Shown: positions 7,604 to 10,550 of the stretch, one piece after another
Position numbering within the stretch: position 1 is the stretch's first letter
Layout of the letters: every line of letters starts with the position of its first letter
Translations under genes and position numbers: made by a program
The notes under the pieces: model-generated
Seen by the model: only the letters and a program-made list of their open reading frames with translations
Told to the model about the DNA's origin: nothing
Database searches by the model: none
Origin: Jaenimonas drosophilae
Taxonomy: Eukaryota; Euglenozoa; Kinetoplastea; Trypanosomatida; Trypanosomatidae
DNA: 10,550 bases
Direction of reading: 5' to 3'
Assembly (NCBI GenBank): GCA_030849065.1
Contig: JASAON010001294.1
Coordinates: 1 to 10,550, forward strand

Positions 7604-7646
7604 CTAAAGTGAACAGAGGCAATAGAGTGAAGTGATATTGCGAAGA
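7604..7646 (-). promoter_or_regulatory. Candidate splice acceptor for the DUF229 gene
   Basis: On the minus strand a moderately pyrimidine-rich stretch (7646 to 7606) ends in CTTTAG, with the AG at 7605-7604. It would leave a 5' UTR of only 12 bases before the ATG at 7591. That is short but possible in trypanosomatids; an acceptor farther upstream cannot be excluded. Confidence 0.4.
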
Positions 7647-7771
7647 ACAATTGATAGCTATGAATGCGCAGATGCTTGAGTAATTGGGGTTGGTGGGTAA
7701 CTGACACAGCACAGTTCGTCTTGAAAACCAGTTCAACTCAGTTGCAAACTTTCACTTTTTTTCAAGAAAAG

Positions 7772-8122
7772 ATGCAAATGAGTAAATGGCTATTTCGGAA
7801 TAACGTGCTGAGTTTCAAAAGGCTTCGCGCCTCTGTCCGCCGCTCGGCACACTGCCACGAGCTCACTTTGCAGCGCCGCAGCCTTGCCGGCTGCAAGCCT
7901 TTCCCCGCCGCAATCCCAGTGGGGAAGCCGTTGATTATCAGCAGCATTCGCCGAATGACCTGCGTGAGGACGCTGTGGCGGTGGGAGGGTTGCCGCTACT
8001 CGCGCTGTATACTGCCGCGGAGGCCGGCGCGGTTCATCTGTCCCCCCCCCCTCCCAGTGCTGTGTTTTGGGCCGGCTGCGCACGGATCGAGTTGCTTCCG
8101 CCATCGCCGGCCCGGAATATAA
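7772..8122 (+). CDS. Small Arg/Cys-rich ORF inside the strand-switch region, doubtful
   Basis: A 116-codon frame begins at ATG 7772, just after a T7 tract (7755-7762) and AG at 7765-7766, so a splice signal is arguable. The predicted product starts MQMSKWLFRNN, is rich in Arg and Cys, and resembles no family I know. It runs through the C10 tract and half of the 8061-8121 hairpin, and GC-rich DNA keeps frames open by chance. I regard it as probably noncoding; its basic N-terminus would superficially pass as a mitochondrial presequence. Confidence 0.15.
   Translation: MQMSKWLFRNNVLSFKRLRASVRRSAHCHELTLQRRSLAGCKPFPAAIPVGKPLIISSIRRMTCVRTLWRWEGCRYSRCILPRRPARFICPPPLPVLCFGPAAHGSSCFRHRRPGI
8061..8121 (+). 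other. Long imperfect inverted repeat / RNA hairpin in the strand switch
   Basis: Perfect 8-base arms GGGCCGGC (8069-8076) and GCCGGCCC (8106-8113) extend outward by eight more pairs, four of them G-T, to a 16-pair stem spanning 8061-8121. Inside the 29-base loop, CGGA (8083-8086) and TCCG (8097-8100) pair again. It could be a folded RNA, a DNA cruciform or chance in GC-rich sequence. Confidence 0.45.
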
Positions 8123-8178
8123 CTTGGTTGGGGCGGAGGGGGGGAGCGTTTTGCCGTTCGTTTGCGGTATGGCGCTGC

Positions 8179-8297
8179 GGGGGGGGGGGGGTAGGATAAA
8201 CAGAAGCCAAAAACTTGCCGCCGGAAATCCATCCCAGAGAACCATGCGGCAGGTTATTATTTCCAATGCCCGATGAATGGCGGGGGGAGGGGGGGGG
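8179..8297 (+). repeat. Plus-strand G-run cluster before the WD40 gene
   Basis: G13 (8179-8191), G6 (8282-8287) and G9 (8289-8297) lie just upstream of the WD40 gene, with G7 at 8138-8144 and G4 at 8130-8133 a little earlier. All lie on the plus (coding) strand, giving local G-quadruplex potential. Exact run lengths may be uncertain because homopolymers are error-prone. Confidence 0.75.
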
Positions 8298-8319
8298 ACA
8301 TGGTTGGTAACACTAGTTG

Positions 8320-8364
8320 GCTTGCCCTATTCTGTCTTGATGTTGCGCATCCCATTTCGCATAG
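8320..8364 (+). promoter_or_regulatory. Candidate splice acceptor setting the WD40 gene start
   Basis: Pyrimidine-rich sequence (CTTGCCCTATTCTGTC, then CATCCCATTTCG) ends in ATAG, AG at 8363-8364, with a second AG at 8366-8367. Splicing here removes the ATGs at 8277 and 8340 from the mRNA and makes ATG 8373 the first start, after about 8 bases. The UTR would be unusually short. Confidence 0.45.
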
Positions 8365-8372
8365 TAGGTAGG

Positions 8373-9788
8373 ATGAAACAGTCGCTACTAACAAGTTATC
8401 CATACCATAGCAGCAGTTTCAAAGCCCCAGCAAAGCGCCAGCGAAGCGCGTCACCTCCCCAGCCAGACAGCAAGCGGCCGTACCCATATTTCTCAGAGCG
8501 GATTATCAACAGCTTTTGGGAATATCCAAACACCAATAGCTATTCTTATTGTTCACGCGCGAGAGAAGACCATTATTCTCTTTTTCGATCGCTACTGCGC
8601 ACTGAGTCTAGAGTTAAAGTTATTGGGGGCAATGGTATGCATACATTCAGCAGAAGCATCGAGGGAATTTTTTTTGATGAACGACATGAGTACGCGCTAG
8701 TTCAGCAGAAGTGTTCTGTTCGTGTGAGTATGGCCAATCGATGGTTTGAGAAAAACACTTCTCAAGACACAGTGGTTGTACAGCTGAAAGCTGATTTGAT
8801 TCGAAGTAGATTTGAATCCTCTTCGAGCAGTTTCGGATTCTCATCTACCACTTTTTGGGGATCCTCGCTGCTTGCTGCGTGTAGCTATTATAGGGCGCCG
8901 GTGATCGATGTTTTTGATCTGGAGGAAGTTGATGAGACAGATTGTGTACCATCGCAATCTTTTGACTTGAGTTCAATTGGGGGAGCCTCTGAGGCACGAA
9001 ATTCGATGCGTGAATCGCCACATGCTCTGGACGTAATATCTGTTAATGAGCAAGTAGGTTTGGCGGGGCTCTCCAATGGGTGCTCCGTGTGGATTGACCG
9101 ACGCACTCCACAGCCACGCGTATGTACCGAAGAGCAACGGAAACCACTTTCTCTCGGCACGGCAACAATTGCCAGTTGTCTTAATCGATATGGCAGCCCA
9201 ATTACGTCAATCGCAGTTTCCTGTGATAATGTGATCACTGGTAGAAAGAATGGATTTGTGGAACTCTGGGATGCTCGAAATACGAGACATGCTGTCTCGG
9301 AGTGTCAACTTCCTGCTGATATCTGTCGCGTTTGCATTGCGCGATCTTCTTGCGGAAGGGTTGGAAGTCAAGTTGTGTGGGCCAACGATTTTGCAGGAAA
9401 TGTTGCTGGGTTGCTTCTTGGTCGTCATCAACTCGTTGCTTATTCGTCACTGACCGTTAACGACGGGTCGCGAAGTGATGAAACTAAGTCACTAGTCCCC
9501 AAAATTGAGCTGGAGTCAGAGGGGGTATTGCTGTACCCTCATATGTCGCGAAATTCGTTATTGGCGCTTGACACAAGAACCTCTGAGCGCGTCGCATATT
9601 CAGCTGATCCCGATGACGAAGGTTATGCTGAGCTTGTAACCCCACACGCAATATCTGAAATGAGCTGGCCGACAGAAAATCAGATAAGTTGTTGCAGTGT
9701 TTTTTCTGGCGATTGCGGTAGGACCGCAATTATCGCTGGATTTTCAGACGGCTCTGTTGAGGTCCTCTGTGACCGCTCAGACGATTAG
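8373..9788 (+). CDS. Divergent WD40-repeat (beta-propeller) protein
   Basis: I chose ATG 8373 (471 residues, starting MKQSLLTSYPY). The frame is open from ATG 8277, but those extra 32 residues begin with a glycine run encoded by the G tracts, and a likely splice acceptor lies at 8363-8364. The N-terminus is basic and Pro/Ser-rich (KRQRSASPP). WD40-like units are visible: VNEQVGLAGLSNGCSVWIDR (about 224-243), ITSIAVSCDNVITGRKNGF followed by VELWDARN (277-303), which is the clearest, and TAIIAGFSDGSVEVL (451-465). Intervening blades are degenerate, so the propeller is incomplete by eye. WD40 proteins usually act as scaffolds; no specific function can be given. The gene is followed 146 bases later by COQ5 on the same strand, but polycistronic neighbours in these organisms need not share a function. 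Sampled GC is about 47%. Confidence 0.75.
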   Translation: MKQSLLTSYPYHSSSFKAPAKRQRSASPPQPDSKRPYPYFSERIINSFWEYPNTNSYSYCSRAREDHYSLFRSLLRTESRVKVIGGNGMHTFSRSIEGIFFDERHEYALVQQKCSVRVSMANRWFEKNTSQDTVVVQLKADLIRSRFESSSSSFGFSSTTFWGSSLLAACSYYRAPVIDVFDLEEVDETDCVPSQSFDLSSIGGASEARNSMRESPHALDVISVNEQVGLAGLSNGCSVWIDRRTPQPRVCTEEQRKPLSLGTATIASCLNRYGSPITSIAVSCDNVITGRKNGFVELWDARNTRHAVSECQLPADICRVCIARSSCGRVGSQVVWANDFAGNVAGLLLGRHQLVAYSSLTVNDGSRSDETKSLVPKIELESEGVLLYPHMSRNSLLALDTRTSERVAYSADPDDEGYAELVTPHAISEMSWPTENQISCCSVFSGDCGRTAIIAGFSDGSVEVLCDRSDD

Positions 9789-9904
9789 TACTCCCGCACT
9801 TCTCTCTAATCAGTGTTTTTTTGTCCTGGCTGTTTGTGGTTCATTTACTCCATCTGATGGACGTTGTATTTCCTGTTCATTGTTTTCCATTTTCACTCTT
9901 CTAG
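9789..9904 (+). promoter_or_regulatory. 3' UTR and polypyrimidine tract / splice acceptor for COQ5
   Basis: After the TAG of the WD40 gene comes a T-rich 3' UTR. A strong T/C tract (about 9871-9902, including TTTTCACTCTTCT) ends in TAG, AG at 9903-9904. The predicted COQ5 5' UTR is 30 bases to the ATG at 9935. Confidence 0.7.
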
Positions 9905-9934
9905 GTTCCAGCTTAAGCCGTACTCAGTTGAATC

Positions 9935-10550
9935 ATGCTTAGACTTTCCCAGTCGCGGCTCAATATGGGGCTTGGTGATGCATACGTGAAGAAAGTGTTT
10001 GACACTGTGGCACCAAAGTATGATCTGATGAACGACGTGCTCTCAATGGGGATTCATCGAATTTGGAAACAACGCTTCGTGGAGAATAGTGTCCGCCCAA
10101 TTTCTGGGGCAAAATACTTAGATGTTGCGGGTGGAACTGGCGACATTGCTTTCAAAATCACGGATTTAATCCGACTACAAGACAAATACCAAGGTATTGT
10201 TCCGCAGCTTTCAAAGGACACAAAAGTTATCGTTTGCGATATTAATGAGAAGATGCTGGATGAGGGTAAAAAGAGAGCTGCGCGCGAAGGCTACTTCAAC
10301 ATTGAGTGGGTTTGCGCCAATGGTGAGCAGCTTCCTTTTGAGAGTAACTCTTTTGACAGCTACACTGTTGCATTTGGGATTCGGAACTTCAGTGATCGCC
10401 CCAAAGCTCTCTCGGAGGCATTTCGAGTGTTGAAGCCAAGAGGAGTACTCAATGTTCTGGAGTTCAGCCAGGTGCAGTGTAACGCACTGAAGGTGCCATA
10501 CGATCTGTGGTCGTACGGCGTGATGCCGATAGCTGGCCGGCTCATTTCAG
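9935..10550 (+). CDS. COQ5: COQ5: 2-methoxy-6-polyprenyl-1,4-benzoquinol methylase (3' end outside window)
   Basis: The visible part is 205 residues from ATG 9935, with no stop before the window ends. The enzyme is the SAM-dependent C-methyltransferase of ubiquinone biosynthesis (UbiE/COQ5 family), normally on the matrix side of the inner mitochondrial membrane in the CoQ synthome. Family signature 1 is present at 29-44 (YDLMNDVLSMGIHRIW), preceded by VFDTVAPK. SAM motif I is LDVAGGTGD (62-70), and VCDIN (100-104) supplies the acidic ribose-binding position. Signature 2 is RVLKPRGVLNVLEFS (164-178), with Arg169 where Gly or Met is usual. A spacer at about 79-95 separates the first two Rossmann strands, as in eukaryotic COQ5. 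The short Arg-containing N-terminus (MLRLSQSRLN) could be a mitochondrial presequence; Met11 (9965) is an alternative start. Sampled GC is only about 37%. Confidence 0.95.
   Translation, partial: MLRLSQSRLNMGLGDAYVKKVFDTVAPKYDLMNDVLSMGIHRIWKQRFVENSVRPISGAKYLDVAGGTGDIAFKITDLIRLQDKYQGIVPQLSKDTKVIVCDINEKMLDEGKKRAAREGYFNIEWVCANGEQLPFESNSFDSYTVAFGIRNFSDRPKALSEAFRVLKPRGVLNVLEFSQVQCNALKVPYDLWSYGVMPIAGRLIS

Larger units (their letters stand above)
7606..8362. other. Divergent strand-switch region, candidate bidirectional transcription start
   Basis: The DUF229 gene leaves to the left and the WD40 gene to the right, with about 750 bases between. The middle (about 7850-8280) is GC-rich (40 of 60 bases at 7861-7920), unlike both flanking genes. 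Long homopolymers are C10 at 8042-8051 and G runs at 8138-8144, 8179-8191, 8282-8287 and 8289-8297. Divergent switches are the usual RNA polymerase II start regions in trypanosomatids, where G-rich or GT-rich promoter elements have been described in T. brucei. No TATA-like element is expected or evident, and I see no tRNA. Confidence 0.6.

Noticed and set aside
7790..8266. 158-codon minus-strand frame in the strand switch
   Set aside because: It runs through several G/C homopolymers, is Pro/Ala/Arg-rich from GC content, and resembles no known family.

Overview
The window looks like nuclear DNA of a kinetoplastid flagellate, most likely a trypanosomatid. All long genes are intronless. Each main gene is preceded by a pyrimidine tract and a first AG, as expected for spliced-leader trans-splicing. 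Neighbouring genes on the same strand are separated only by short spacers. The gene content also fits: a coiled-coil/BRCT protein resembling the kinetoplastid nuclear-basket protein NUP92 (Mlp2), a GDA1/CD39 nucleoside diphosphatase, a multi-TM DUF229 protein and COQ5. I cannot name the genus.

Layout. (1) 2-2356 (+): long coiled-coil protein ending in BRCT-like repeats, NUP92-like. (2) 2357-2726: spacer with T-rich 3' UTR, CT tract, splice acceptor and GT repeat. (3) 2727-3944 (+): GDA1/CD39 guanosine/uridine diphosphatase. (4) 3945-5170: convergent boundary. It holds about 196 bases of almost pure C and G homopolymers (4015-4210), then about 950 bases without a recognised gene but with two minus-strand splice-acceptor-like signals. 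(5) 5171-7591 (-): DUF229 / alkaline-phosphatase-superfamily membrane protein. (6) 7592-8372: divergent strand switch with a GC-rich core and G tracts whose strand follows the direction of the flanking genes; this is a candidate bidirectional transcription start region. (7) 8373-9788 (+): divergent WD40-type protein. (8) 9935-10550 (+): COQ5, cut by the window end.

The genes do not form one pathway, as is usual in kinetoplastid polycistronic units. The layout is +,+ then a short minus-strand block then +,+. Sampled base composition falls from about 65-70% GC left of the C/G tract to about 37-47% in the genes right of it. The C/G tract is therefore either a real transcription boundary or a bad join in the assembly, and that is the main question the window raises. 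I see no CRISPR array, insertion sequence, rRNA or convincing tRNA.
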